This document shows, in pieces, positions 26,301-33,221 of a DNA stretch of 64,000 nucleotides. This DNA is from Brachypterus glaber (taxonomy: Eukaryota > Arthropoda > Insecta > Coleoptera > Kateretidae). The notes beneath the pieces were generated by a model that was not told where the DNA came from, searched no databases, and was given only the letters and a program-made list of their open reading frames with translations. The position numbers and the translations under genes were made by a program. Position 1 is the stretch's first letter. Each line of letters opens with the position of its first letter. The stretch lies in NCBI GenBank assembly GCA_958510825.1, contig OY294045.1, positions 10,529,916-10,593,915 of the forward strand, in the 5' to 3' direction.

Positions 26301-27856
26301 TTAAGCCTTTGCAATTCTGCCTTCCTAAGCTGAAAGGTCCTATCGGTGTATGTTAAACCTATGTAGATAGGACCTTTCAGCTTAGCACGGCAGAATTAGC
26401 TTTAATATCTTAAATTATATGTATGCTTCTTCATCTTAATATGGAAATTTACCTGTAGTAACTTAAATCGTATGTATGATTCTTCATATTAAGCTCTTGA
26501 AATTTATCTTTAACTAAATGAAATGTTGCAAGCACCCTGTCAAAACATCGGCACTATTGTACACTAGAGCCATCTAGTTTGCAAATTTCAAACTAGGTGT
26601 TTTGTTTGATTTTAAATTCTGTATCTTTAAAACATAATATTCTAGAAAAAAACTGTATATAACATTTTTTATAGGGCTTAAAAAGAGCTTTTATTTAAAA
26701 TATAATTTTTTGAAATCGGGTTATAAATATGTGAGATATCCATAAAAAGCCTTTTACTGCTTTAAACGCCAATATCTCGAAAACAATGCGTTTTAGGAAA
26801 ACGTTGTTTATAACGTTTTTTGACCAATTTAAAATTATCTTTTATATAAGTGCTAAATTAACCAAATACAATAATAATTGCCTTAATTATAAACAAAAAA
26901 CGCTAAAAATAGGAGTTTTACCCTATTTTTACCCCCCTTACCCCCAATCGTTTACCCCCAAAATCTAATCAGCTCTTCGGAATACAATAAGAAACATTAT
27001 GCAAAAAACCGCAAGTCGATATCTCATGTAGAAATGTAGTTAGAGAGTTTACACCCAGACAGACGCAAAAATTTTTTTTACTGTTTTCGACTCAGAATGG
27101 TCTAAAACGTCGAGAAATGTGAAAAAAACTTACCACTATAATCCCTGTCCACTGGAACACATTTGAAGTCCTGATAAATTCCCTAGCATAGTTGGCATAT
27201 TTTGTCAGATGTAAATCAAATGGTATTTCTGCTTCCTGCAGTATTGGAACCACTTTTTGTTCAAATATTTGCTTGCCCTTTCCAGGTCCACTTTTAGGGT
27301 TACACAAAACTAGAAGCCGCCTGTTTTCTTTGTGCTTGTGGCTTAAAGAAAAGTCTGCTATATTTGTTATTGTTACATTTTCTCCTTTGATCAGTTTCTT
27401 TATTGTTGTCCTCCACCTTTGTGCTTCTTTGTTATTTTCTTCGTATTTATCAAATAAGCGAAACCTTAAAGTAATTATTGTACGTTCTCGTTTTTTATTG
27501 GAGCTTTTGCTACCCTGGAAGATATAAGCATAAATATAAAGATATGCACTAAGATCTGAATCATCCAAATCTCCGGAAGTCTCTTCGACAACTTGCAAGC
27601 TGGTGGATCTTGGTAAATTCTGACAGGTGCAACCATTTGATTGCCTTTTGCTCCTTAAACACCTACAACCTATAATATCTTGAATAGGAATTTTTTGTTC
27701 TTTTACATTGTTTTCAGTTTCCTTGATTAAACATAAACCATTTTTAGTTAATCTAACTCTGAATATGCAGTTTTTCTTTGTCAGCACATAAAAGGTTTCC
27801 TCTAAAAGGATTCTGTTTGGATTAAGGTCCTCTTCTTTGATTTCAAGGTTGGTCAT
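6033..27856 (-). CDS. Sphk: Sphingosine kinase (complete, three exons)
   Basis: Lipid kinase that phosphorylates sphingosine to sphingosine-1-phosphate, acting in the cytosol and at membranes. Exons in order are 27856-27134, 10116-9414 and 6373-6033. All junctions are GT-AG and the phases match (0, then 1), giving 588 aa. Residues 182-195 hold the nucleotide loop (LVLCNPKSGPGKGK), 242-246 VGGDG with the catalytic Asp (D245), 272-282 VPGGSGNGLAR, and 311-316 STMDLV, which carries the substrate-binding Asp of the family. The block GWGLLSDIDIESER (332-345) and the C-terminal DGEHVEYGPIQAEIFP are typical of sphingosine kinases. Residues about 380-465 form a Ser-rich, low-conservation insert, as in SphK2-type proteins. 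The start ATG has an AAAA context. An AATAAA lies about 100 bp after the stop. Ceramide kinase is less likely because the C-terminal half matches SphK. Confidence 0.95.
6448..7500. mobile_element. Inverted-repeat element in sphingosine kinase intron 2
   Basis: Arms 6448-6563 and 7381-7500 are inverted copies (GCGTTTTGGGTGTTCCACTA; TTGCACTAATA; CACATTAAAACG). The interior holds a small hairpin at 6600-6690 (GTTTCGGGTGTTTCA / reverse complement) and a non-LTR retrotransposon fragment. Confidence 0.7.
6715..7173 (+). pseudogene. Non-LTR retrotransposon ORF2 fragment (RNase H end, zinc finger)
   Basis: Translates, with frame breaks, as GIRENERADKLANLRI, the end of an RNase H domain. It continues through a basic helical stretch (WREFEAEIKERLYEEWREKW) to CECGNIENIRHVLLECPRY, the C-terminal CCHC finger of Jockey/R1-type ORF2 proteins. 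An in-frame stop follows almost at once and a shift lies before CECG, so it is dead. Confidence 0.65.
7790..7985. repeat. Fold-back repeat (about 195 bp)
   Basis: CCGTATCTCGCATCGTTT and its exact reverse complement flank an A-rich loop; outer A/T segments pair as well. Confidence 0.75.
8043..9403. mobile_element. Fold-back element with TAA target duplication, CACARGCC family
   Basis: Ends CACAAGCCCACAAAAAAA and its inverted match TTTTTTTGTGGGCCTGTG, flanked by TAA at 8040-8042 and 9404-9406. Arms of several hundred bp pair (CCTATGTATTTTTTCCCGCT; ACCCGTTTAACCC; CACGTCAGGATTT). The middle is made of ATAACCTC/CCCCATAA-type words. A non-LTR fragment has inserted at 8664-9017. The right end is only 10 bp from the sphingosine kinase exon 2 donor. 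Confidence 0.75.
8664..9017 (+). mobile_element. 5'-truncated non-LTR retrotransposon with ATG-repeat tail
   Basis: Opens in frame with LTGHGTFNNLL and CRFCDYDKETASHILGQCPV, the terminal zinc finger of CR1/Jockey/R1-like ORF2. The frame stays open to a TAA at 8907-8909, then a short 3' UTR follows and the element ends in TGATGATGATGATGATG. A 14-bp target duplication (TGTTGGGGGATTTT) is seen at 8650-8663 and 9018-9031. It is a dead-on-arrival copy of the last ~80 codons. Confidence 0.8.
9414..10116 (-). CDS. Sphk: Sphingosine kinase exon 2 (residues 242-475 plus 1 nt)
   Basis: Begins after a TTTCTAG acceptor and opens directly with VGGDG, the catalytic motif. It carries VPGGSGNGLARS, the substrate-recognition segment and the variable Ser-rich insert. 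The exon ends at TGTATATCAG before donor GTATGT; the last G completes a Gly codon with the first two bases of exon 3. A fold-back repeat begins only a few bases inside the following intron. Confidence 0.93.
10121..10589. other. Intron 1 sequence, no feature seen
   Basis: AT-rich intron DNA next to the exon 2 acceptor, without recognised repeats or ORFs. Confidence 0.5.
10590..10920. repeat. Fold-back element (331 bp)
   Basis: Outer arms TAGTCCAATCAAATAA / TTATTTGACTGGACTA and inner arms GCAATAAATGTACACGGGCT / reverse complement. The loop has a 16-bp tandem (CTGTTGGTTTTTCACC, two copies). ORFs here are by-products of the palindrome. Confidence 0.8.
11287..12020. repeat. Fold-back element, GGGAGCTACGGCCC family, copy 1
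   Basis: Left arm GAGGTGATTCTACATCC...TAAGGGAGCTACGGCCCTT is matched in reverse complement at 11903-12000, next to ATCACCCTGTATG. Similar sequence (CCTAAGGAAGCTAAG, CCGGGTGTCCC ends) is found at 62869-63250, and a looser relative at 32267-33220. Confidence 0.7.
12018..12975. repeat. Outer inverted repeat enclosing a GC-rich hairpin
   Basis: GTCATTAGAAAGGTATTTTT at 12018 pairs with the segment ending at 12975. The pair encloses the 12290-12418 hairpin and TAGTCCC motifs, suggesting nested elements. Confidence 0.55.
12290..12418. repeat. Hairpin with GAGCGAGCGTAGCGAGCGAG loop
   Basis: Arms TATATACCAAGGGACTAAAC / GTTTAGTCCTGAGGTATATA. The central CGAGCG/CGCTCG palindrome is unusually GC-rich for this window. 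Nearby 12780-12840 repeats GGCAAGTTTAGTCCC. Confidence 0.7.
12976..13616. other. Intron 1 sequence, AT-rich, no feature seen
   Basis: Contains long A/T stretches and a TAATTATAATAATAATTATT run; no gene or recognised element. Confidence 0.5.
13617..14529. mobile_element. ATCATG family element, copy 2
   Basis: Aligns along its length with 4840-5713 (TGATCTCATGAGGCCTCAT; GGGACCCGATTGAGAACGAT; TCCTCCAGTCATCTTGGGGA; TCATTAAATGATGTCAT) and ends TGTTGTCCGGG. It lacks the outer GGCCGCGTTAAGC repeats seen in copy 1, and holds a longer (GT)n tract. Confidence 0.8.
14253..14302. repeat. (GT)n microsatellite
   Basis: About 24 GT dinucleotides in a row. The corresponding place of copy 1 (5480-5490) has only a few. 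Confidence 0.9.
14535..15533. repeat. Large fold-back element (about 1 kb)
   Basis: ACTTTAGTATATATTTTAGA at the left is inverted at 15495-15525. Inner arms contain AACGTCGAGAAAATGTG, CCTTATAAACGAACGGTCCG and TAATAAGCTA with inverted partners. The 89-aa frame at 14801-15070 lies in an arm and is not a gene. Confidence 0.8.
15673..16040. repeat. Tandem duplication, two copies of about 184 bp
   Basis: TTTTAGCGCACGAATACAAG ... GATTTTTGTTTTGGGTT occurs twice with very few changes. Each copy has a small hairpin AGAAAACGAGCCGC..GCGGCGAGTTTTCT. Confidence 0.85.
16041..17354. other. Intron 1 sequence, no gene supported
   Basis: Includes an A/T-rich inverted pair ATTTTCTGGTAGAATATTTT / AATATTCTACCAGAAAAT (16815-16990) and a ~100-codon frame at 16543-16845 with no recognisable domain and no ATG-supported start. 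I treat it as non-coding. Confidence 0.4.
17355..17525 (-). CDS. Possible small nested ORF in sphingosine kinase intron 1 (56 aa)
   Basis: Short ORF on the same strand as the host gene, inside its first intron. The N-terminus MLKYLMLSVVHFFEKASK is hydrophobic and is followed by a His/Lys-rich run (HHNHKHGYNPKE) and CEDPYLPRSFYVKVCFGKR, a composition unlike the surrounding AT-rich repeats. A TATA-like box with a spaced initiator lies about 145 bp upstream (see 17671-17700). I recognise no family. No splicing linking promoter and ORF could be shown, so this is tentative and may be a transposon remnant. Confidence 0.25.
   Translation of the reverse strand: MLKYLMLSVVHFFEKASKHHNHKHGYNPKEICEDPYLPRSFYVKVCFGKRNRIKQR
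17671..17700 (-). promoter_or_regulatory. Core-promoter-like TATA box and initiator in an intron
   Basis: Reading the minus strand, TATAAAAG (17700-17693) is followed 29 bases later by TCAGAG with its A at 17671, the spacing expected for an insect TATA/Inr pair. A start-like ATGAAAATGTTG follows about 30 nt downstream but meets a stop after nine codons. The upstream 160 bp are notably GC-richer than the intron. Confidence 0.25.
17806..17965. other. GC-rich island within AT-rich intron
   Basis: About 160 bp with many CpG dinucleotides in otherwise AT-rich DNA, just upstream of the TATA/initiator-like motif. No coding frame or repeat partner was recognised. It could be promoter sequence or a fragment of a mobile element. 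Confidence 0.3.
18304..18905. repeat. Fold-back element (about 600 bp)
   Basis: GTACAGTTAATTTCAACAAA and AACTGGAAAAGTGGGGTT pair with 18868-18905. The sequence just outside carries AACAACGTTGTT palindromes. Confidence 0.75.
18906..19674. other. Intron 1 sequence, no feature seen
   Basis: AT-rich, no ORF with coding character and no clear repeat partner in the window. Confidence 0.5.
19675..19775. repeat. Hairpin with Xba-like TCGCG core
   Basis: GTATGGAATAGTCATTCCGC pairs with GCGGAATATTGTCTATTCCATAC, with inverted GCTCGCG/CGCTCGCG and GTCATAC/GTATGAC segments between. Strongly palindromic and GC-rich in the centre. Confidence 0.75.
19886..20095. repeat. MITE-like element with 23-bp inverted ends
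   Basis: GTGCGATTATAAAGTGCCGA at 19890 is inverted at 20070-20093. About 210 bp in all; the interior is CpG-containing without an ORF. Confidence 0.7.
20380..20760. repeat. Dispersed repeat, TAAGTGCTAGCTTAC family, copy 1
   Basis: Shares TTAAGTGCTAGCTTACA.ATTATCTACCGTTGTCAAGG, TTTGTCAAACTGACAGC.ATGTCAAAATA and GCATACTAGGTGCATAATATA with 55480-55830. An inverted partial copy lies at 22076-22235. Its end is a hairpin built on GCGAACTGTC / GACAGTTCGC-like arms. Confidence 0.75.
21212..22068. repeat. Large fold-back element with ACCGGGTG ends (857 bp)
   Basis: Begins ACCGGGTGTTTTTTTTTTAA and ends in its inverse CACCCGGT. Arms of over 300 bp pair, including TAACCTGAAACTTTCAAATA, GGAGGAAACAAAATGGCG and CTCCCCAAAAAA. 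Inside, at about 21489-21793, are CACAGCCACACA / TGTGTGGCTGTG ends like the family at 8043 and 31754. The 120-aa frame is a palindrome by-product. Confidence 0.8.
22076..22235. repeat. Dispersed repeat, TAAGTGCTAGCTTAC family, inverted partial copy
   Basis: TTATGCACCTAGTATGCGAA, ACTAGCTTTAGG (inverted), CTGACAGCTATG.TTGACAAATAAGTTGAAAAA and CAATAATGAAAAAATTTTGA-type segments match the right part of 20380-20760 in reverse. Together the two copies bracket the ACCGGGTG fold-back. Confidence 0.65.
22293..24672 (+). mobile_element. Tc1/mariner-like transposon with 0.7-kb terminal inverted repeats
   Basis: 2380 bp, TA on both sides (22291-22292; 24673-24674), starting CACTTCTGCTCAAAAATATC and ending in its inverse. 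The inverted repeats run about 705 bp each (22293-22998; 23969-24672), far longer than the 20-250 bp of most Tc1 elements. A truncated transposase lies between them. It sits in sphingosine kinase intron 1, opposite in direction to the gene. Confidence 0.85.
23085..23663 (+). pseudogene. Truncated Tc1-like transposase (192 aa)
   Basis: Begins with ATG, a helix-turn-helix paired-like domain (EVAAQAVALLQEGHSQRYVA through AAVRRVFQRFEETGSF), the GRHRCTS linker and a second HTH (SRSTIGRRLFERNL). The catalytic core starts with VMFSDETRICLF, which has the first Asp of the DDE/D triad. It ends at KVSYGGCVYNCY, exactly where intact proteins continue toward the second Asp. The rest of the catalytic domain is missing, so it cannot cut DNA, though it could still bind ends. 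Confidence 0.85.
24675..25014. other. Intron 1 sequence, no feature seen
   Basis: AT-rich; contains CTAAGGGAGCTTGGTCCCTT, a short echo of the GGGAGCTACGGCCC repeat family. No gene. Confidence 0.45.
25015..25215. repeat. Fold-back repeat (about 200 bp)
   Basis: AGAGAAAAAGATGCAA.TCGCTTG, TTTACACTACGATATTTCAA and GACTTGAAATTTGGAACAAA all have inverted partners before 25215. Confidence 0.8.
25481..25523. repeat. CCGT tetranucleotide repeat
   Basis: Imperfect run of CCGT/CTGT units on the plus strand. A GGACGGACAGACGAACGGAC run at 58060-58086 is the same type in reverse. Confidence 0.85.
25524..26314. other. Intron 1 sequence, low complexity
   Basis: Poly-A/T-rich stretches with TTTTCGCAAAAA words; no gene seen. 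A small palindrome ATGCCATTTACTGTGAATGGCAT lies at about 26080. Confidence 0.45.
26315..26394. repeat. 80-nt near-perfect hairpin, copy 1
   Basis: 5' arm TAAGCTGAAAGGTCCTATC and 3' arm GATAGGACCTTTCAGCTTA pair without a mismatch. A TCTGCC/GGCAGA base lies below a 4-nt mismatch, and the loop is about 18 nt. The same unit recurs at 55952-56031. It could be a tiny MITE or a small-RNA precursor. Confidence 0.75.
26395..27133. other. Intron 1 sequence next to exon 1, no gene
   Basis: AT-rich with ACGCCAATATCTCGAAAAC and TACACCCAGACAGACGC, words typical of decayed insect repeats. Ends at the exon 1 donor. Confidence 0.45.
27134..27856 (-). CDS. Sphk: Sphingosine kinase exon 1 (residues 1-241)
   Basis: Codes for the N-terminal PH-like region and the first part of the diacylglycerol-kinase-type catalytic domain, ending at FQWTGIIV. 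The exon stops in phase 0 before a GTAAGT donor at 27133. A Cys-rich patch (GCRCLRSKRQSNGCTC) lies at residues 63-78. The next exon supplies the VGGDG motif, so exon 1 alone has no active site. Confidence 0.93.
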
Positions 27857-28493
27857 TTTTGATTTATTAATGATTTAAAATTCTTTCACGATATCACAAT
27901 AAAACAGTTAATTACACTTCCCATATTTATCAAAATTCGACAGGTAGTCTCACTTACTATTTGTTACTAAACACGGTTTACTAGAATGTAAATTTTCAAG
28001 TGGGACAGCGTATTTTTATCAATAGAATAAATAAATTAGCGCGATTTCAAATAAAAATTATGCAATAGCATGAAAAGCAGCAATGTTATTAAATTTTTAG
28101 TGTAAATTAATCATAAACACATCTAATTTACCGTAATTATAAAATTTACGGACATCCATAACCAACAACCGAACACACGCAACCGTCTCGATGACAAACA
28201 GTATGAGAAACTGTAGAACTAAAAAATACACTGTGAAGGTTCAGTGTGAAATAAGAATTCAAAACACCCCTAGAATTTTTTATTTATTTTCCAAATGGCA
28301 ACATTGATTATCAGAATTGAAATCAATGTCTCCAACGGAAGAAATAAAAATAATAGAATTGATACTGGCTAGTTATCCGCAAGAAGACTACATGATAAAC
28401 AAAAATAAAGGAGCACTTTCCGTAAGAGCAAAAGAGAGAGACCATCAGGTGAAAAAATGTCGTAGTTTTCAATAAAAGTTGTTTTGGTTGAAA
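27857..28493. promoter_or_regulatory. Putative bidirectional promoter region
   Basis: A 637-bp gap separates the divergent start codons of sphingosine kinase (minus) and the 79-aa protein (plus). No coding signal or clear TATA box was seen. Head-to-head genes this close usually share a promoter region; this is inference from layout only. Confidence 0.4.
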
Positions 28494-28733
28494 ATGTCTG
28501 CAGGAAATTTGCAAAAATCAAGCATAAGCTCTCCAAAGAAAGAAGATTCAGATGATCCGTGTGTGTCAGCTTTGAAATGTACAAGATTCTATGAAATTTT
28601 AAAGAATAGTGCCCAAACAAGTCTTCAAGATATGCATATCAACAGATTAAAGGTCTTACGAAAAGAACTGGACCATTTAAAGGATACCAAGTGGAAATAT
28701 GAACCTATTGATAAATACATAGGACAGTCATAA
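28494..28733 (+). CDS. Small uncharacterised protein (79 aa)
   Basis: Single-exon ORF starting at an ATG with AAAA context; the frame stays open 15 bases further upstream but without an ATG. I do not recognise the family. The N-terminal 25 residues are Ser/Lys/Asp-rich and probably disordered (SSISSPKKEDSDD). They are followed by CVSALKCTRFYEILK and an amphipathic helical stretch, NRLKVLRKELDHLKDTKWKY, that could form a short coiled coil. There is no signal peptide or membrane segment. An AATAAA follows at 28756-28761, so it has its own 3' end, and eIF3e begins only 188 bp downstream. Codon use and the compact setting look like a real conserved gene, but the function is unknown. Confidence 0.65.
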   Translation: MSAGNLQKSSISSPKKEDSDDPCVSALKCTRFYEILKNSAQTSLQDMHINRLKVLRKELDHLKDTKWKYEPIDKYIGQS

Positions 28734-28755
28734 TTTATAATTAATGTTTATGAGT

Positions 28756-28761
28756 AATAAA
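28756..28761 (+). terminator. Polyadenylation signal AATAAA after the 79-aa gene
   Basis: Canonical hexamer 23 bp past the stop codon, followed by a T-rich stretch. It supports an independent transcript ending before eIF3e. Confidence 0.5.
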
Positions 28762-28921
28762 TTATTTTTTTTATAAACACCCCATTTAGATTTATTTCAG
28801 TATTGCCAACAAAGGAAAATAAAAATTCCTTTTTCGTCCATTTGTGACAAACTCGGACGTGTGTCAAACACGTTAGTTTTTATTTTGTAAAATAGTTAAT
28901 AGTGTAAGGATAATAACAATT

Positions 28922-30297
28922 ATGGCCAAGTTTGATTTAACTTTAAAGATGGGCCAGTACCTAGACCGGCATTTGGTGTTCCCGCTTCTGGAGTTTTTGT
29001 CAGCTAAGGAAGTATGTTCTCCGAATTTAAGGTTAGAATGTGTCAATTATTAACAAATTTCGTTATTTAATTTTAGGTTTACGATGAAACCGAACTTCTT
29101 AAGGCCAAACTAGATATTCTAAGCAAGACTAACATGATAGATTATGCTATTGATATCAGAAAACAGTTGTACCCTGGTGAGGAAGTACCAGAAGAGCTTA
29201 AACAACGTCGTGCCCATGTTGTGTCTCAGTTACAGGAACTGCAGCAAGAAGTTGAACCTATTTTACAAATAATGGCGGATGATGAAATTATGAAAAACAT
29301 GGAAAATATGAGAGATTCTAAAACATTAATTAATTTTCTTTCAAAAGACTATAAATTTGAAATTGATATGATTGATAGTTTGCACAAGTTGGCTAAATAT
29401 AGGTATGAATGTGGTAACTACTCTGTTTCCACTTCGTACTTGTATTTCTGTATGTTAGTGCTACCCCCTAATGATAAAAACTACTTAAGTTCTTTATGGG
29501 GTAAGTTTGCTTCTGAGATATTGGTTCAAAACTGGGATTCAGCATTGGAAGATCTTAACAAACTTAGAGACTACATTGATTCAAGCCCCAATCAATTTAG
29601 TGGTAATAGTTTACAATTATTACAACAAAGGACTTGGTTGATTCACTGGTCTTTATTTGTATTTTTCAATCATGCTATGGGTAGGGAACTTATTATAGAA
29701 ATGTTCTTATACAGACCACATTATTTAAATGCCATTCAAACCATGTGTCCCCACATATTAAGATACTTGGCAACTGCAGTTATCATCAATCGTGGAAGAC
29801 GTTCAGCTTTAAAGGACCTAGTTAAAGTAATTCAGCAAGAAAGTTACACCTACAGAGACCCAATTACAGAATTTGTGGAACATTTATATGTCAATTTCGA
29901 TTTTGATGGAGCTAGGAAAAAGTTGCATGAATGCCAGACAGTATTGTTTAATGATTTCTTCCTTATTTCCTGTTTGGATGAATTCGTCGAAAATGCTCGT
30001 CTGATGATTTTTGAAACTTTCTGCAGAATTCATCAATGCATTAGCATTGGTATGTTGGCAGAGAAGTTGAATATGAATCCGGATGAAGCAGAATGCTGGA
30101 TTGTGAATTTGATCAGAAATGCAAGATTGGATGCCAAGATTGACTCTAAATTGGGACATGTTGTGATGGGGGCCCAACCACTTTCACCATATCAACAACT
30201 CATTGAAAAAATTGACAGTTTATCAGTCCGATCGGAAGCACTTTGTGGACTCATCGATAGAAAACTCAAAGCTAGACAAGACGTAAAGTTGTACTAA
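28922..30297 (+). CDS. eIF3e: Translation initiation factor eIF3 subunit E (INT6), two exons
   Basis: Subunit of the eIF3 complex that loads mRNA onto the 40S ribosome in the cytoplasm. Exons are 28922-29011 (30 codons, [20 protein letters not shown] onward) and 29077-30297, joined in phase 0 across a 65-bp GT-AG intron; total 436 aa against about 445 in human. The N-terminal eIF3-S6 domain includes [20 protein letters not shown]. The PCI/winged-helix region occupies roughly residues 220-400, with the typical end [19 protein letters not shown], then [20 protein letters not shown] and VVMG. No defect was seen. Gene order is tail-to-tail with MED10, about 3.1 kb away across repeats. Confidence 0.97.
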
Positions 30298-30319
30298 TTT
30301 TTTTTTGTCTTAATTTAAA

Positions 30320-30325
30320 AATAAA
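30320..30325 (+). terminator. Polyadenylation signal AATAAA of eIF3e
   Basis: Canonical hexamer 23 bp after the TAA stop of eIF3e. Confidence 0.6.
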
Positions 30326-30544
30326 CCTAAATATTTTTGCAGATTCGTTGGGAAAACCCAGAATTCTAAAAAATACTAAGGAATATTTTATAATAAATCA
30401 AGAATAAAATCTTCCAACAGAAAATTTACATTTTAATAAAGTACTTCTACATTGAAAATACTCCAATTTTAAGTTTAAAGTAAGTAATTTTACTTCAACT
30501 TAACACTATTCACATGTTTTTGTTCATTTCACCAAGATTTAAAA

Positions 30545-31215
30545 AATCAACCTATTTCTCTACATTTTATATACAGAGTTGAACCAGTTGAGATATCGAC
30601 TTCAAATTTTGAACTTTTAAATAAGACAACTTAAACTATCTTTTAGCATATATTTAATACTTTCAGCTCTTAAAATGTGGGCAGGGGGACATGGGGGCAC
30701 ATTTTTTTAAATGGAAAGGGGGGTCGTGTAATATATCATTTTAAAGCTTATAAAATTCTCCATTTAACTCCATATTTTTAAATAAAAAAAAAAAATGGGT
30801 TGAAAATGGGTATTAATGTCAAAATTCCTCTAAAAAAAACAAATAATTTTTTAAAAATGCCTAATTTCATCCTAAAAAAATGGTTATTATACTTTTAAAC
30901 TAATTTTAGTTGACATAAATAAAAATTTATAAAAAAAAAAACTTAAAAAATCGAATGTTTTAGCACAAAAAATTGAAAAATCAAAACCTTAAAAAACATT
31001 TTAAAAAAAATTAAAAATGTTAGTTTAAATAGAGAATTTTATAAGCTTTAAAATGATGTATCACACGACTCCCCTTTCCATTTAAAAAAATGTCCCCCCA
31101 TGCCCCCCTGTCCACATTTTAAGAGCTGAAAATATCAAATATATGCTAAAAGATAGTTTAAGTTATCACAACTCGTTCAAAAGTTAAAGGGGGGGGAGTG
31201 ACTTTTGGACCGCAC
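30545..31215. repeat. Fold-back element, GGGGCAGGGGG family, copy 2
   Basis: GACAACTTAAACTATCTTTT...GCATATATTTAATACTTTCA...GGGCAGGGGGACATGGGGG is mirrored by CCCCCCATGCCCCCCTGTCC...ATATGCTAAAAGATAGTTTA. Lies between eIF3e and MED10. The pairing arms exceed 200 bp. Confidence 0.85.
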
Positions 31216-31753
31216 TGTATAAAAAAAATTATTCCTGTCCAGAAAATTTGTGATCACGATAACTCGAGAACGCTTTGAGCTAAAGACTTCAAATTTGGAC
31301 TTTCAAAAGTTCTAGGTTGGTATTTTGATAAAAATTTCAAAAACTTTTCATTTTTCGAAAAAAAATTGAAAAAGCAAATATTTTCTTTGAACCTAAGCCT
31401 ACTGTTGCAGTAGGTTTGTAACAGGGGAAAGTATTCTTTTTGGCGCAGTACCTTTTTTAGTATTTTGATATAATGGTCTGAAATCTGGACTGGGTTATAT
31501 AAAAAAATCAAAAATAAATAAAAAGATTTATTAAAGATATTCATTCATTACTTAAAATCCACACAAAAAAAAATCATTCATTCTCAAACAAAATATAAAT
31601 ATTTTTTAGTAAATATAAATTTAATTTATTACTTAATTTATAAGCGATTTACACAGATACACACCAAATGGGACTGAAGTGCATTGGGATCAATCATTGA
31701 TTGGGGTTAAAAGTTGAAAATATTTTTTTAAATAGATAATTCCTATTAGATTA
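31216..31753. other. Intergenic, AT-rich, no gene
   Basis: Contains CACGATAACTCGAGAACGCT and CTACTGTTGCAGTAG, decayed-repeat words. The 96-aa minus-strand frame here has no coding character. Confidence 0.4.
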
Positions 31754-32038
31754 CACAGCCACACAAAAAAAAATCATATTCCAGAGACTAGACCAATGCA
31801 TTTTTATATTTTTGGGGTCCTTGAAACCAAATCTGACTTCAGAATTGCTCCATCAAACCACATTTTTTTCTACCCATAAAAACATCTGAATTTAAGGAGT
31901 TTTTGCACCCTTTTTTTAAGTGTATAAAAAAATTGTGACCTGATGGAGCAATTCGGTTTCAGCGATCCCGAAAATATAAAAATGCGTTGGTCTAGTCTCT
32001 GAAATATGAAAAAAATATTTTTTTTTTGTGTGGCTGTG
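31754..32038. mobile_element. Fold-back MITE with TTA target duplication, CACAGCC family
   Basis: 285 bp, ends CACAGCCACACAAAAAAAAA and the inverse, flanked by TTA at 31751-31753 and 32039-32041. Arms pair along nearly the whole length (AGAGACTAGACCAATGCATT; TCAGAATTGCTCCATCA-type segments). Confidence 0.8.
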
Positions 32039-32266
32039 TTATATAAGCTGTAACTATAATTTAATAATTATTTTAGTTATATTGGGCAAGATGACTGTAT
32101 GATACAGGGTGACCACAGCAAATTAATATTTCTTGATCTTTCCCTGATCAAAAGTTAAAATTTAGTACACACAAAAAAATTTAAAACCACATATCTAGGG
32201 GAACTTAAAAGGGGCATAAAATGACCAAAAAAAACTGCAGTTAACATGAAATTACATTTTATTACA

Positions 32267-33221
32267 TACAGGGTGTCCCATGGGCAAATAATATATCAAA
32301 AATTATGATAAGTCATATAAACAGGGCCGCAAATCGGTCCTAATGGAGTTACAGCCCACTGAATATAGGCCCCTTAAATAGGACCAAAAAAAAGCACTAG
32401 TAAAATAATTTGACACATTAAAAACTAATAAAAAAATTTTGCTACACCTTGACCCAAAAATAAATATTAAGTGAGTTATGGATTCTTAAGTAGTAACACT
32501 TTTTAGAGACATGTCCTGTAATTTAATTTAAATGCATTTTCCTCGAAAAACAGTTGCTTTTACGGATTTACATTAAAGGAATCTTTTCATGTATTTTTAC
32601 TTAAAGAATCTATAATTTGTAAAAATAATGCAAAAAATTTACATTGAAAAAAGTTTTGGGCAAAAATGTCACAACCATTTCGAACGCCTAGACGCGCTTT
32701 TGGTAAAATTTATAAACAAAAATAACTTAAAATAATTGACCTTAATAATACTAAACCATATGAATAACCTTGTCCCTCTAGCTCCAGAGATGTTAAATAA
32801 AAACCCCATTTTTGGTATAATAATAAATAAATAAATAATAATAATATTCATTTATTTCCAACAGGACAAGCCCAATTACAGGAAAAATATATAATCTAAC
32901 ATAATATATAAACTAGAAGAATTAAAAATCTACTATATAATACATAATAATATAATATATAAATATATATTATATTATTATATTAATAGGCGATAACTAC
33001 CTTGGGAGCAATTTGCGGGTCTACATATTATTATTATTTACAGATAGCGGCCAGGCCGATGAATCTGTTTTGCTTTTATTAAATTACATTAGATAAAAAT
33101 ATTTATAACTTAAACAAAATTAAAAGAAAATGTTAAAAAATATATATAAACTTTTCAATTAATTTTTGATGTAGTATGTGTACCTTTAAGGATGGACGCG
33201 AGTTTTGGGACACCCTGTATG
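32267..33221. mobile_element. Repeat bounded by ATACAGGGTGTCCCA and its inverse
   Basis: About 955 bp with ends ATACAGGGTGTCCCA / TGGGACACCCTGTAT. The interior has GGTCCTAATGGAGTTACAGC, similar to the GGGAGCTACGGCCC family, an (AATA)n tract at 32817-32850, a TTTATTTCCAACAGGACAAG piece that looks like a retroelement 3' end, and A/T dinucleotide runs at 32930-32990. Confidence 0.6.

Noticed and set aside
27192..27527. 111-aa frame antisense to sphingosine kinase exon 1
   Set aside because: Shadow of the real exon.
29884..30177. 97-aa frame antisense to eIF3e
   Set aside because: Shadow of the real coding exon on the other strand.
32669..32851. 60-aa minus-strand frame in the ATACAGGGTGTCCCA repeat
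   Set aside because: Runs into an (AATA)n tract and has no coding character.
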